Assembly (NCBI GenBank): GCA_947489425.1 | Contig: CANLDL010000002.1 | Coordinates: forward strand, 1 to 64,000 | DNA length: 64,000 nt | Direction: 5' to 3' | Origin: an uncultured Pseudomonadales bacterium | GTDB lineage: Bacteria > Pseudomonadota > Gammaproteobacteria > Pseudomonadales > Cellvibrionaceae | Part shown: piece by piece, positions 45,654 to 55,160 of the stretch | Position numbering within the stretch: position 1 is the first letter of the stretch | How the letters are laid out: every line of letters begins with the position of its first letter | Made by a program: the position numbers and the translations under genes | The notes under the pieces: model-generated | Told to the model about the DNA's origin: nothing | The model's input: only the letters and a program-made list of their open reading frames with translations | The model's database searches: none

Positions 45654-45835
45654 GTGAAACTCTCCCCTTTCATTGAACAAATACGCCAAGAACTACGAAC
45701 CCAACACGTTTGGCAATCAAACAGCAAATTACCTTATCCGAGAATATCCACCAAACGCTGAAGCTTCCATACAACAGCAATTTGGTGAATATACCAGTCC
45801 CAATATGTACTGGCGTGAATGGCATAATTATTCTT
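45654..45835 (+). pseudogene. Remnant of an integron integrase (intI)
   Basis: From a GTG at 45654 the frame reads KLSPFIEQIRQELRTQH, the typical start of integron tyrosine recombinases, then loses similarity and meets a stop. In the neighbouring frame REYPPNAEASIQQQF and TSPNMYW recall the KYPNA...W...FPS segment that is specific to IntI, so a large internal deletion and frameshift are likely. The catalytic RHRY region is gone; the antisense creD end follows. It points away from the cassettes, as intI does. The rest of 45428-45653 has no gene. Confidence 0.6.
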
Positions 45836-47237
45836 CTAGGTTTATTTCCAAACTTTCATCCAAACCCTCTTCAACTATAGGCTTATTTTTCTTTGATTTT
45901 GGTTTTAAGCTAGCTAACTGATTACCAACCTCGAACCAATCAATATTTCTTGTGCTTATCATCATCACACTTAATGCAACAAATGTAAGGATACTGCCCA
46001 TTAGCATAGAGAAATCTTCTGACTGGATAATTAAGTAGAGAATCCCGTACAAAATAGAAAAAGCTACGCTAAATAGAGCTGCATGCTTAAAGCTTTTTAG
46101 TATTGATGTTAGGTAAAAATGTAGCAGGCTAACACAGGCTATTGTTGCTGAGAGGTACGCGATTGCAAATGAAAAATGCTCAGAGAGTGCAAGTAACAGT
46201 AGATAAAAAATAGCAACAGCAAAGCCGACCAATGTATATTGAACACTATGAATTGACATATTTTTCAATACTTCAAAAAGGAAAAAGGTCGCAAAGCTGA
46301 GCGCGATAAACAAGAAACCATACTTCACTGACCTTTCTGATTGTAAATATACATCAACCGGTTCGATGTGCTTCACCCCAAAGTCACTATTCATGAGCTG
46401 TGTGCAATTACCTCTAGAGCAATTTTTTACCTTCTCTTCAATATTGCTTGCAAATGAGGTTATCTTCCAATTTGCTTTATATCCAGCATCACTGATAGTA
46501 CGTTCAGCAGGCAAAAAATCACCCAAAAAGGAGGGGTGAGCCCATTGTGAGGACATATCTACCTGGGCACTTTTTGAAATAGGGACAAAACTTAGCTTAT
46601 CCATCCCCCTGAGTTCTATATCAAAAGCAAAATCAAGATCTTTATTGAGTAACTCTTTATTTAACGTAACGTGGATACCATTGGAATTAAATGGCAGTAG
46701 GCTTCCAGGCTTGAAAGACTTTTCAGCATTCCCTACTTTCAACTTTGGAATACTGCTAATGCCTCTTGAATCGCCTACACTTAATGAAAGTATTGGCGCA
46801 TGAATTTGGACAACACCTGCTTGACTATTGATCTTATCAAGCACGCCCTTAAACAAAGAGCCTTTATAGCTGAGTTTGGTTGTGTATACAGGCACTTCAT
46901 AAATTCCTTTATATCTAACATCATTATCGACAAAGCTATCTATTGCTAGCTCATCAATAACAACCCAAACGGATTTACGCGTTTTCGTAGTAACGTCTTT
47001 ATAGGCTTCAAGGTTTTTGTCCCAAACAGAGGTTTGACTTGTAACAGTAAAGGGCACCTGTATGACTGGGCCAATAATTTTCTGTGACCTGGTCCAGCTG
47101 CTAGCAATAGCATTAAAAGCCTCTTGCTTAAACTGACTTCGTTCGTAGGTCTTCTGTGAAATCATACTTAAGGGGATATTAAGTAGAATACCGATCAGGA
47201 ATATTATTCCCAGTTTTATTGCGAAAGACTTATTCAT
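45828..47237 (-). CDS. creD: Inner membrane protein CreD
   Basis: A 469-residue CreD-family protein, the main output of the CreBC system, linked with envelope integrity and beta-lactam/colicin tolerance. One N-terminal helix (FAIKLGIIFLIGILLNIPLSMIS), a large periplasmic domain (about 30-315, with PFNSNGIHVTL and LRGMDKLSFVPI), then about five C-terminal helices. The tail is charged (KPKSKKNKPIVEEGLDESLE). It lies 70 bp downstream of creC. Its 3' end abuts the integrase remnant. Confidence 0.93.
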   Translation of the reverse strand: MNKSFAIKLGIIFLIGILLNIPLSMISQKTYERSQFKQEAFNAIASSWTRSQKIIGPVIQVPFTVTSQTSVWDKNLEAYKDVTTKTRKSVWVVIDELAIDSFVDNDVRYKGIYEVPVYTTKLSYKGSLFKGVLDKINSQAGVVQIHAPILSLSVGDSRGISSIPKLKVGNAEKSFKPGSLLPFNSNGIHVTLNKELLNKDLDFAFDIELRGMDKLSFVPISKSAQVDMSSQWAHPSFLGDFLPAERTISDAGYKANWKITSFASNIEEKVKNCSRGNCTQLMNSDFGVKHIEPVDVYLQSERSVKYGFLFIALSFATFFLFEVLKNMSIHSVQYTLVGFAVAIFYLLLLALSEHFSFAIAYLSATIACVSLLHFYLTSILKSFKHAALFSVAFSILYGILYLIIQSEDFSMLMGSILTFVALSVMMISTRNIDWFEVGNQLASLKPKSKKNKPIVEEGLDESLEINLEE

Positions 47238-47307
47238 AGTTAACTCCTAAATATCTATTTATCTAAGCGTTAATTTAATGAATCAGTATGTGTAGCTTAT
47301 GTGGAGA

Positions 47308-48759
47308 TTATGTTTTTTTAATGTATTTGTTATCTCTTGGAGTGATAGCTATCGTCGCTAAAACGCCATCATTGGTGTTTTCGATCGTTAAAGTGGCATT
47401 GTGTAGCTCACATATCTCTTTTGTTAAGCATAAGCCTAAGCCGGAGCTTTTTCTCTTCGTTCTCTCTCTTGGTGTAGAAAAGAATCGTTCATATAGCCTA
47501 GGGATAGCATAATCAGGGATATTAGGGCCGGTATTTTTTATGCTAATCGAGGTTGATGCTTCACTTTTAGATAGTGTAACGACAATTTTGCTCCCATCTA
47601 TGGAGAACTCAATAGCATTTGCTAACAAATTCCTGATAGCGAGGCTAAGTAGGAATTCATCCCCTTGAATATAGCACGCGTTTTGTGGAACAGTTAACTG
47701 ATACTTAAGGTCGTATTGCTCAAGCAAGCCTTCAAATGACTCAAGTTCTGCTTCAATTAATGAGTTAATATTAATCAAGCTCATCTCTTGCAGGGATGTA
47801 TTTTCTACTTGAGCAAGAAGAAGAACACGATCGACAAGATCCCGCATCCTTTCAGATTCGCATTCAATATTAACCAAAAATCTATCCCGGTTTTCTGTCG
47901 AGATATCTTGTTTCAATATTTGAGTGGCACTGGATATTGCTGATAGTGGTGTTTTAAGTTCATGAGTCAGGGTATGCACATAATTTTCAATATATGCCTT
48001 GCCATCCAATTCTTTTCTAAGGTCGTGCATTGCTGTTGCCAACTCACTGAAAAGAGGGTCCTTAAAGGATACCAGACTTACATTTTTGTCGTTTCTCACA
48101 GAGTTTACATATTGAGTGATCTTTTTTACTGAGGAATGAACAACAGTAATAATTATAAAGCCAAAGACTATCAAACCAACAATGACCATCGCAGATGTAA
48201 TAAGCACATTTCTTTGCGCCTTAGATATGTAAGGCCTTAAACCTTTATGCCCCTGAATGACGGTTACAACGCCGACTATCTCTTGATTCAGATACATTGG
48301 CGCCGCTACATACATGACGGCTGTATCGTCTCGATCAGGGTCTACTCGGGTTGTTCTTGCACCATATTTTCCAGCAAGCGTTCGTCTAACGTCGTTCCAT
48401 TTCGAATAGTCTTTACCCGCTTCTTCTGGCTTATCTGAATGAGCAATGACAACGCCGTCTCTATCGGTTATATAAAAATTGAGTTCATTTTTGGTAGTAA
48501 GCTTGGACCAATCAGGAGAGCTTTCCTCTCTGCTTTTATAACGGCTTATAATATTATTTATTTCATCTAAGCTTTTCTGGCTATCATCAAATTGCGATGT
48601 AAATATAGTGGCTAATACATTAGCTGTGTTGACCATTACCTCTTCGCTGGCTTGCCTAGCCGAGGGCGTTATATTCTGATAAAAATTTGATGCCGAATAA
48701 ATGACACCAGTTAACACGATAAAGCTGTAGGCTATGAATAGCTTAGTGAACGTAGTCAT
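47308..48759 (-). CDS. creC: Sensor histidine kinase CreC
   Basis: A 483-residue two-helix sensor: helices at about 7-25 and 185-205, a periplasmic sensor domain between them (ITDRDGVVIAHSDKPEEAGKDYSKWNDV, as in CreC), HAMP-like linker, HisKA with THELKTPLSAIS, and HATPase with RNLLANAIEFS and SSGLGLCLTKEI. It overlaps creB by 4 bp (ATGA). Members respond to envelope or penicillin-binding-protein stress in Pseudomonas and Aeromonas and to carbon source in E. coli. Confidence 0.92.
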   Translation of the reverse strand: MTTFTKLFIAYSFIVLTGVIYSASNFYQNITPSARQASEEVMVNTANVLATIFTSQFDDSQKSLDEINNIISRYKSREESSPDWSKLTTKNELNFYITDRDGVVIAHSDKPEEAGKDYSKWNDVRRTLAGKYGARTTRVDPDRDDTAVMYVAAPMYLNQEIVGVVTVIQGHKGLRPYISKAQRNVLITSAMVIVGLIVFGFIIITVVHSSVKKITQYVNSVRNDKNVSLVSFKDPLFSELATAMHDLRKELDGKAYIENYVHTLTHELKTPLSAISSATQILKQDISTENRDRFLVNIECESERMRDLVDRVLLLAQVENTSLQEMSLININSLIEAELESFEGLLEQYDLKYQLTVPQNACYIQGDEFLLSLAIRNLLANAIEFSIDGSKIVVTLSKSEASTSISIKNTGPNIPDYAIPRLYERFFSTPRERTKRKSSGLGLCLTKEICELHNATLTIENTNDGVLATIAITPRDNKYIKKT

Positions 48760-49463
48760 TTCTTAATTTCACTTGATATAAAACTATACCCTAGCCCATG
48801 ATGAGTTTTAATAGGCTTTATATCAGGCCTGATTTTCTTTAGTTTTGATCGAATAGTTTTTATATGTGTATCGACAGCTCTATCAAAGCTCTTATCTGGT
48901 TCATCCCAGACATGATCCATTAATTCCGCTCTAGAATACACTCGATTTGAGTTTTCAATTAAAATCTTCAGTATCAGATACTCATACCTCGTCAGCTCAA
49001 GGTCATTATCAAAATAGGATATGGTTTTTTTGTTCACGTCTATAAAACAACCACTTTCACGAGTTGGAGCTATGCTATTACTTTCAGATTCGTGTATTCT
49101 CTCATAACGATTGATAAGAATTTTAATCCGACTTGTTAACTCCCTTAAACTAAAAGGTTTGGTGACATAATCATCTGCCCCTATTTCTAGTCCAATAATT
49201 TTATCGACTTCTTCCTTTCTTGCTGTTAAAAATATTATAGGAATATCTACCTCAGACTTAATCTTCTTGCACAAATCAAATCCATTGATATCAGGAAGAC
49301 CAACATCTAGCAATATTAAATCTATATTCTGTTCTTTTATGCTCTCTAAGGCATCCTCACCCAGCTCTACCCATATTGTCTTGTATTGTGCATCCTCTAA
49401 AGAGAAAATTAATGCATCGGCAATTGAGCGCTCATCTTCTACGAGTAATATTGTCTTCTTCAT
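48756..49463 (-). CDS. creB: Response regulator CreB
   Basis: OmpR/PhoB-type regulator of 235 residues: receiver with D53 (LLDVGLPDINGF), Thr/Lys switch (FLTARKEE, TKPFSLREL), and a C-terminal winged helix (ISYFDNDLELTRYEYLILKILIENSNRVYSRAELMDHVWD). It starts 1 bp after, or overlapping, the stop of the sugar-dehydrogenase-like gene, so the four genes 51013 to 45828 are one operon. Confidence 0.92.
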   Translation of the reverse strand: MKKTILLVEDERSIADALIFSLEDAQYKTIWVELGEDALESIKEQNIDLILLDVGLPDINGFDLCKKIKSEVDIPIIFLTARKEEVDKIIGLEIGADDYVTKPFSLRELTSRIKILINRYERIHESESNSIAPTRESGCFIDVNKKTISYFDNDLELTRYEYLILKILIENSNRVYSRAELMDHVWDEPDKSFDRAVDTHIKTIRSKLKKIRPDIKPIKTHHGLGYSFISSEIKK

Positions 49464-51013
49464 TACTTATCCTTTCTCAACTGTTCAAAGAACACTTTTA
49501 ACTCAGACTTTTCTTTTTGATGCAGTGTCGAATTAATTGGCATAGGTCGTTCTTTATCATGAAAGATCCTTTGTTCTGCAAGGTACCGGCGTCCAACTTT
49601 TTTAAACCAACTTGGGTAATCACTCTTGTTGTGGCATGCATGGCAATGCTTGCTAACTATTTTCTGAATATTATTCGGTAAGATAATATCTTTTCTCTCT
49701 TGCGCCTTTAGCTCACCTTTGTAAGACTCTCCTATAGATAGACGTAGGACTGCTTGGTTTTTATCATCAACTATCCAGATACTTCCATCATTTGCCACTG
49801 TCATGCCTACAGGAGCGCCTTCTGGCCTCATTCCATCTATACTATTCCACTTAGTCGTTACCTCAATATGCTGAGCTACCTTTCCAGTACCCCCCGCTGC
49901 TTTGAACTGATGCTTTGTGAATTTTGAGGATTTATAAGGGTCCCTATAAAAATAAGCTGTATCACCTAATATTGGTTTGCCAAGGCTATCCACATCGTAA
50001 GCGACTATTCGATTACCGACAATCCTGTACCCATGCCAACTCATTAAAAGCTTGCCGTTTAGTGTTGGTATCAGGTCACTGTTGTAGTAAAGCATATCTA
50101 ATGGAGCCACATGTGGCGGCAGTAATGTATATGGCTTAATGTACGCCTCTGAAGAAGAGCAAATATCTTTCTTATTAGCCCATTTAGGATTCACAGCATT
50201 GTTGTTATAACAATATGGCCACCCGTAAAAGCCTTTTGGCTCAATGACATTAATCTCCTCATAGGGCTCACCAGCACCTTTAAAATCCATACTGTTTTCT
50301 GCTTGCAGAATCGTACCCGATGGATGAGAAGCCAACGCCATTGAGTTTCTTAAGCCAGAGGCAAGTATGTCAAAATCACTACTCCAAGACTGACTCTTCG
50401 GCTGGTACTGATATTTTCGAAGGCCAGCCTCCTTCGAAAATGCACACGCATTAGGCTTGCTATCCAAACATTGATCAGTAGATGCACCTGTATTGACGAT
50501 CAAATTATTATCTGTATCTAATACGAAGTGTGTTAGCGGATGTAAATGTTTATCCCAAGCAGGAAGACCTTTAACGACTGTTTTTAAATTATGAACCTTG
50601 CCATTTTTAAGCTCAAACTCGATAATCTTATCTTTTTCGCCCAGTAAAAAAGTATTATTTGGCCCTTTTTCTAAACCATGTGGTAAGTTCAACTTTTTTA
50701 AAAGGGTACTTATCTCATACTGGTCATGCTTTTTGTCAATTAGGAATAGCGATCCCCTGTTATCTGACCAACCGCCCATATCAGTGACTAAGAATGAGCT
50801 AGTACCATCAACCGAAACGATTTTTCTCGGCTTTTTGAAGATCTTTTTATCTTTATCCTGTATGACTAACCCAAGGCATGTTCCTTTTATAGTTTCAACC
50901 TTCACTTGAGGGAAGCCATCGCAAAGGTTTTTGGTGGTGTGATAAATACCTGATGTTGCGTGCTGACAAAACAGTAAAGTACCAACAATGAAAATAATAT
51001 TTCGTGTAAACAT
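49463..51013 (-). CDS. Sorbosone/glucose dehydrogenase-like propeller with cytochrome c tail
   Basis: A 516-residue exported protein: signal peptide (MFTRNIIFIVGTLLFCQHATSG), a six-bladed PQQ/GSDH-type propeller (about 30-430: GWSDNRGSLFLI, LASGLRNSMALASHP, GFYGWPYC, RPEGAPVGMTVANDGSIWIVDD), then a C-terminal single-heme domain with CHACH (about residue 450). It could oxidise a sugar or aldose in the periplasm and pass electrons to its heme. The frame opens at 51061; the ATG at 51013 has AAGG upstream. It is the first gene of the creBCD operon, an unusual partner. Confidence 0.85.
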   Translation of the reverse strand: MFTRNIIFIVGTLLFCQHATSGIYHTTKNLCDGFPQVKVETIKGTCLGLVIQDKDKKIFKKPRKIVSVDGTSSFLVTDMGGWSDNRGSLFLIDKKHDQYEISTLLKKLNLPHGLEKGPNNTFLLGEKDKIIEFELKNGKVHNLKTVVKGLPAWDKHLHPLTHFVLDTDNNLIVNTGASTDQCLDSKPNACAFSKEAGLRKYQYQPKSQSWSSDFDILASGLRNSMALASHPSGTILQAENSMDFKGAGEPYEEINVIEPKGFYGWPYCYNNNAVNPKWANKKDICSSSEAYIKPYTLLPPHVAPLDMLYYNSDLIPTLNGKLLMSWHGYRIVGNRIVAYDVDSLGKPILGDTAYFYRDPYKSSKFTKHQFKAAGGTGKVAQHIEVTTKWNSIDGMRPEGAPVGMTVANDGSIWIVDDKNQAVLRLSIGESYKGELKAQERKDIILPNNIQKIVSKHCHACHNKSDYPSWFKKVGRRYLAEQRIFHDKERPMPINSTLHQKEKSELKVFFEQLRKDK

Positions 51014-51027
51014 ATAAAACCTTAATC

Positions 51028-51050
51028 GTTGAAGCGACCTCGCTTCGTTA
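51028..51050. promoter_or_regulatory. Palindrome before the dehydrogenase start
   Basis: AACGAAGCGA-GG-TCGCTTCAACG, a 7-bp perfect core stem GAAGCGA/TCGCTTC with short loop, 15 bp upstream of the ATG on the minus strand. It could be an operator or an RNA hairpin that limits ribosome access. Confidence 0.35.
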
Positions 51051-51146
51051 TTCTGAACCATAGCTGGCAGAATTTGTATAACACGCCTTCTCAGTCACTA
51101 TAGGCTTCACGCAAAAAGCCTAACTGTGTCGATCTTAGATAACATT

Positions 51147-51177
51147 AGCCAAGCCTAAAGGCTTCTTAAGCTTGGCT
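51147..51177 (-). terminator. Hairpin after the VWA-TPR gene
   Basis: AGCCAAGC/GCTTGGCT stem enclosing a second AAGCC/GGCTT pair, 15 bp past the VWA-TPR stop. No clear T run follows, so termination would be weak or absent. Confidence 0.45.
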
Positions 51178-51191
51178 GAGAGGCTTATTTT

Positions 51192-52925
51192 TTATTTCAA
51201 TTTCAATTCCGTTTTCATTCTGGTTATACCAGAGTTGTAGGCGCTATGATGTTTGAATGACTTAGCCCAGTAGAAATTTTGTAATGCTTGTTCAAACTTA
51301 TTTTGCGCTTCAAATATTCTAGCGATATTATAATATGAACTTGCACTCACTGTTGAGCGATGCTTTCCCTTTGCCAAAGCGATTGCTTTTCTGTTGGCCC
51401 ATATGGCTTTAGCATATTGATTATCACGCTGATAAGCCAACCCTAAATTACTATACGCTTGTGCATAGGTTGGATTATTCTTAACCGCCTGCAAGTAATT
51501 GAATATAGCTTCTTTAAAATTCTTTTTATGGTAGAGCTTCTCACCTTTATTATTTAATTGCTTTGCGAGTTTTTGAGTCAAGCGAACATTATGTGAATCT
51601 TGGATTGGCTCAATCAAAACGAGTGGATGTCCACTTAGTAATTCTATATCTGCAATGCTCGTAACGCTTGATCCGGATTCAATAATCTCTATTTTAAGCT
51701 CATTGACAGGCGTCGTTCTATCCAACTCTAAAATAGTACTTTTAGCATTCAAAGGTATATTAAAATATCTACGCTCCTTACTATTGATTGTTACAGCTAC
51801 TTTAGTTGGCAAATTACCATAATCTAATGATTTACTTAAACGAATCTTGTTAACATCTTCTGCTTCTTTAAAATTTAACTTCACCCATTGATTTTTCAAA
51901 CGACCATTAAGACTGGGCACCCATTCAGTATAATGGTTACCATCAACAATGTTATGAGGAGAATACTTGCTATCTATACCTTTCATAGATTCATGGCGAC
52001 TTGAGGCAGAAACCCAGCTAGGTGCCTGATATTGACTCACCCCATTAACAGTCACCTTACTCTTAATTTTGGCTTCAACCGCTCTCCAAGTGAAGTCATA
52101 ATCGAGGCGATTTGTCAGGTATTTAACACGATAGTTATTTGCACTTCCCCCTGCTATTTGATCAATAATTCTTGTAAATTGACCACTATCCTTATCGTAA
52201 AATGCCCCTGCAAGCTGCTGAGCCATATGTTTATATTCATCAATATTTGGACCAACAACATGTAAACTAATGTTTTTTGATTCTAGCGCCTCTGTAACAA
52301 GGTTCATATTTTTATCAGTAATACTGTTACTGGAATGAAATGTGGCATCCGTAATTAGAATAAATATCTGCTCTGCATTTTCTCTGAAGGTTTGTTGTGA
52401 GGCACTCCATATAGCATCCAATGCATTTTCTGGTTCATTACCACCGCCCTGCGCTCTTAGATTCGAAACCCAGGACTTAAATTCTGAAGCATCTTTTGTC
52501 GCTTTATAAGGTTTATGAATAGTATCTTTATATGTAATAAGCCCTAATTGATAGTCAAAACCAGAGCCACTAATAATATCGGCAAACTCTAAGGTTCGCT
52601 CAATCAACCCTGCTATCTCCTCACTCATACTACCTGTATCATCAAAAACAAAGACAATATCAACGGGCTTGCGTGAATCCGATTTTTGCTTGATCTCTAA
52701 AAACTCCTTAATCTCGACTCCAAGTAAGTCTTCTACTATCAGAAAGTCGTCCCTTTTAAGGTTAGCTATAGGCTTTTTAGTCGCTTTATCTCGAACATTA
52801 ATATTTAATTGTACATCTGGATAGTCTTTAATAATTGGCTGAATAAGCACTTCATATTCATCCGCAATAGCTGGAATAGTGGCAAGCAGTATAAAAACTG
52901 TAATTAGTCTTCGAAAATACTTCAT
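51192..52925 (-). CDS. VWA-discoidin-TPR exported protein
   Basis: A 577-residue exported protein: signal peptide (MKYFRRLITVFILLATIPAIA), a von Willebrand A domain with MIDAS DDTGSMS (D95-S101; about 88-265, also TDATFHSS), a beta-sandwich of F5/8-discoidin type (about 305-435, HNIVDGNHYTEWVPSL) and three TPR-like repeats at the C-terminus (about 470-560, PTYAQAYSNLGLAYQRDNQYAKAI). No anchor is seen, so probably periplasmic. A candidate CreB box lies 71-86 bp upstream. Its function is unknown; the domain set suggests carbohydrate or wall binding with partner assembly. Confidence 0.85.
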   Translation of the reverse strand: MKYFRRLITVFILLATIPAIADEYEVLIQPIIKDYPDVQLNINVRDKATKKPIANLKRDDFLIVEDLLGVEIKEFLEIKQKSDSRKPVDIVFVFDDTGSMSEEIAGLIERTLEFADIISGSGFDYQLGLITYKDTIHKPYKATKDASEFKSWVSNLRAQGGGNEPENALDAIWSASQQTFRENAEQIFILITDATFHSSNSITDKNMNLVTEALESKNISLHVVGPNIDEYKHMAQQLAGAFYDKDSGQFTRIIDQIAGGSANNYRVKYLTNRLDYDFTWRAVEAKIKSKVTVNGVSQYQAPSWVSASSRHESMKGIDSKYSPHNIVDGNHYTEWVPSLNGRLKNQWVKLNFKEAEDVNKIRLSKSLDYGNLPTKVAVTINSKERRYFNIPLNAKSTILELDRTTPVNELKIEIIESGSSVTSIADIELLSGHPLVLIEPIQDSHNVRLTQKLAKQLNNKGEKLYHKKNFKEAIFNYLQAVKNNPTYAQAYSNLGLAYQRDNQYAKAIWANRKAIALAKGKHRSTVSASSYYNIARIFEAQNKFEQALQNFYWAKSFKHHSAYNSGITRMKTELKLK

Positions 52926-52995
52926 AGTATTTCTCCCTTTAAGTTATTAGTAGGGAGATATTACTTAGTGATTTTGAGGAAACTTTGTGTCAAAT

Positions 52996-53011
52996 GTGAG
53001 GATTTTGTGAA
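52996..53011 (-). promoter_or_regulatory. Candidate CreB (cre/blr) box
   Basis: Minus strand TTCAC-AAAATC-CTCAC agrees with the cre/blr tag TTCAC-N6-TTCAC at 9 of 10 positions with correct spacing. It lies 71 bp upstream of the VWA-TPR gene and just past the second creC. It is the only good match I found in this locus. Confidence 0.6.
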
Positions 53012-53043
53012 GCTTATAATTTATTCTGGCTTATTGAGAAAAA

Positions 53044-54474
53044 TCATTTAGGTAAGCTAATTTTAGCGATTACGCCTTTAGGTGATTTATTTAAGACAGA
53101 CAACTCACCATGATGAAGCTGCACAACCTGCTTAACAAAGCTTAAGCCAATACCAGAGCTTTTAGATGTACCACCAGGGCGCTGTAGTGAATAAAAACGT
53201 TCAAATATCCTATCGGTAGCATAATCGGGTATTCCTTCACCTTCGTCAGAGACTGTCACCTCTATAGAGGATTTGTTTTTAGTACACTCAACAACGACCG
53301 CTGCCCCTTTAGGTGAAAAGTCCAATGCATTTTGTAAGAGGTTATCTACACATTGCTTCAATAAAAATCGATCTCCCATGACTGATACATCATTAGCGTT
53401 GAGAATAATCTCGATTTCTTTAGCTATAAACTGTGAAAATTTAGTTTCGATTATCTCTTGAATCATTTTTTTTATAGATATCTGTTCTAAATCGTCTAGA
53501 ACAGAGAGCTTTTCTACTCGTACTAAATCAAGTAGGCGATTAACAAAATCGTTAAGGCGCGAAGACTCATGAATAATATTCGTTCTTAGTTTTTCAAAAT
53601 CTTGAACATCCATCTCCTGAGAAATTATCTCACTGGCACCATTAATCGCTGAAATAGGGCTTTTAAGCTCATGTGTTAAGCTATGGACATACTGTTCCAC
53701 ATAGTTCTTTCCTTCTAGCTCTACACGCATCTCTTCCATTGAATTACCTAACAATTCCAATTCACTGTCATAAACCTTAGGTAGAGCCACATCTTTTCCT
53801 TCGCTAACCGCTTTTGCGTAATTAGTCAGTCCTCGAATAGAACGTGTAAGCCAATATGAAAGAGCAATACCCAAAACAAGCGATATAAAAAGAATCACTA
53901 AGCCATGACGTTTGAGATTACTTATTGAACGATCGATAAAGGGTTGAATATCAATACCTGGTTTCCCAACCGTCAGCACGCCGATGATGTCATCATTTTT
54001 AATGATAGGGGCAGCCACGTACATTACGCTAGTTAACACATTGCCTGGCACATCTTCTGTACTTCTTGCACCGTATTTTCCTTGCAACGTTAGATACACA
54101 TCATTCCATTGAGAATAATCAGCGCCAACCTTAGAAAACGATTCTGGCCCAGAATAGTAACGTACGATACCGTTACTATCAGTAATATAAATCCGAAGAT
54201 TACTGTTAGACTTATCGACAGAGAATATCTTCGCGCTAATTGAACGATTTAGGAAATCATCGACTTCATTGACAAAATTACTCTCTTCAAAAGCTGCTGT
54301 AGAGAACTCGGCCTCGACAGTCTCTGCGAGCAAATTTGCGACATCGACTAAGATCTCTTCACTCGATTGTCTCATAGCAGGCTTGATTTCATTAACTGAC
54401 AGCGTATACAAATAATAACCGGCTAATCCCAGCAATAAAAAGTACGCAACAAATATACGAAGGTAAAGCTTCAT
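53044..54474 (-). CDS. Second CreC-like sensor histidine kinase
   Basis: A 476-residue paralogue of creC at 47308-48759: helices at about 5-25 and 190-208, periplasmic sensor with FSKVGADYSQWNDVYLTLQGKYGA matching the first copy, HAMP-like linker, HisKA with THELKSPISAINGA, and HATPase with NLLQNALDFSPKG and SSGIGLSFVKQ. It overlaps its regulator by 4 bp. The periplasmic domain retains the ITDSNGIVRYYSG segment, so the signal is likely related to that of copy one. Confidence 0.9.
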   Translation of the reverse strand: MKLYLRIFVAYFLLLGLAGYYLYTLSVNEIKPAMRQSSEEILVDVANLLAETVEAEFSTAAFEESNFVNEVDDFLNRSISAKIFSVDKSNSNLRIYITDSNGIVRYYSGPESFSKVGADYSQWNDVYLTLQGKYGARSTEDVPGNVLTSVMYVAAPIIKNDDIIGVLTVGKPGIDIQPFIDRSISNLKRHGLVILFISLVLGIALSYWLTRSIRGLTNYAKAVSEGKDVALPKVYDSELELLGNSMEEMRVELEGKNYVEQYVHSLTHELKSPISAINGASEIISQEMDVQDFEKLRTNIIHESSRLNDFVNRLLDLVRVEKLSVLDDLEQISIKKMIQEIIETKFSQFIAKEIEIILNANDVSVMGDRFLLKQCVDNLLQNALDFSPKGAAVVVECTKNKSSIEVTVSDEGEGIPDYATDRIFERFYSLQRPGGTSKSSGIGLSFVKQVVQLHHGELSVLNKSPKGVIAKISLPK

Positions 54475-55160
54475 AGGCGAATACTATAGCCTAAACCTCT
54501 ATGGGTTTTTATAGGTGAATCAGAATTATCAATATCCTTAAGTTTAGCTCTCAGTGTTTTAATATGATTATCGACTGCTCGTGCTAGAACCACTTCGGGC
54601 ATATCTCGTACCGAAGCTATTAATTGCTCTCTAGAAAACACTCTCTCCGGTTGCCCAAGTAAAGCTTTCAAAATACCAAACTCAAATACAGTAAGCTCCA
54701 AGACAACACCTTGAAAGGTAATAGTTTTTCGCGTCTCATCGATCATAAACTCATCATTAGATTCAGAATCTTTATCCGTTGATTCCACTTGCTCAAAATC
54801 TCGCAGCCTAAGCTTCACTCTTGCCACAAGCTCTCTTGGGCTAAAAGGCTTGGTCATATAATCGTCGGCACCAATTTCCAAACCTACAACTCGATCGATC
54901 TCTTCTCCACGGGCAGTCAGAAATATGATAGGTACTCTAGAGAATTTTCTAATTTCTTTACATGCTTCAAAGCCTGTGAAGTCCGGCAAACCCACATCTA
55001 ATACAATAAGACTCACAGCATCACTTTTGACAACATCTACAGCATCTTGAGCAAGCGATACATGCTTGCACCTAAAACCTTCTGACTTTAATGAAATCAA
55101 TACATTGTCAGCAATACTCGACTCATCTTCTACAACAAGAATTAAGCTCTCTTTTTTCAT
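54471..55160 (-). CDS. Second CreB-like response regulator
   Basis: A 229-residue OmpR-family regulator, paralogue of creB: phospho-acceptor D55 (IVLDVGLPDFTGFEA), TKPFSPREL, and a winged helix (LELTVFEFGILKALLGQPERVFSREQLIASV). It is first gene of creB2-creC2, with the VWA-TPR gene 118 bp downstream on the same strand. Both pairs may recognise related boxes. Confidence 0.9.
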   Translation of the reverse strand: MKKESLILVVEDESSIADNVLISLKSEGFRCKHVSLAQDAVDVVKSDAVSLIVLDVGLPDFTGFEACKEIRKFSRVPIIFLTARGEEIDRVVGLEIGADDYMTKPFSPRELVARVKLRLRDFEQVESTDKDSESNDEFMIDETRKTITFQGVVLELTVFEFGILKALLGQPERVFSREQLIASVRDMPEVVLARAVDNHIKTLRAKLKDIDNSDSPIKTHRGLGYSIRL

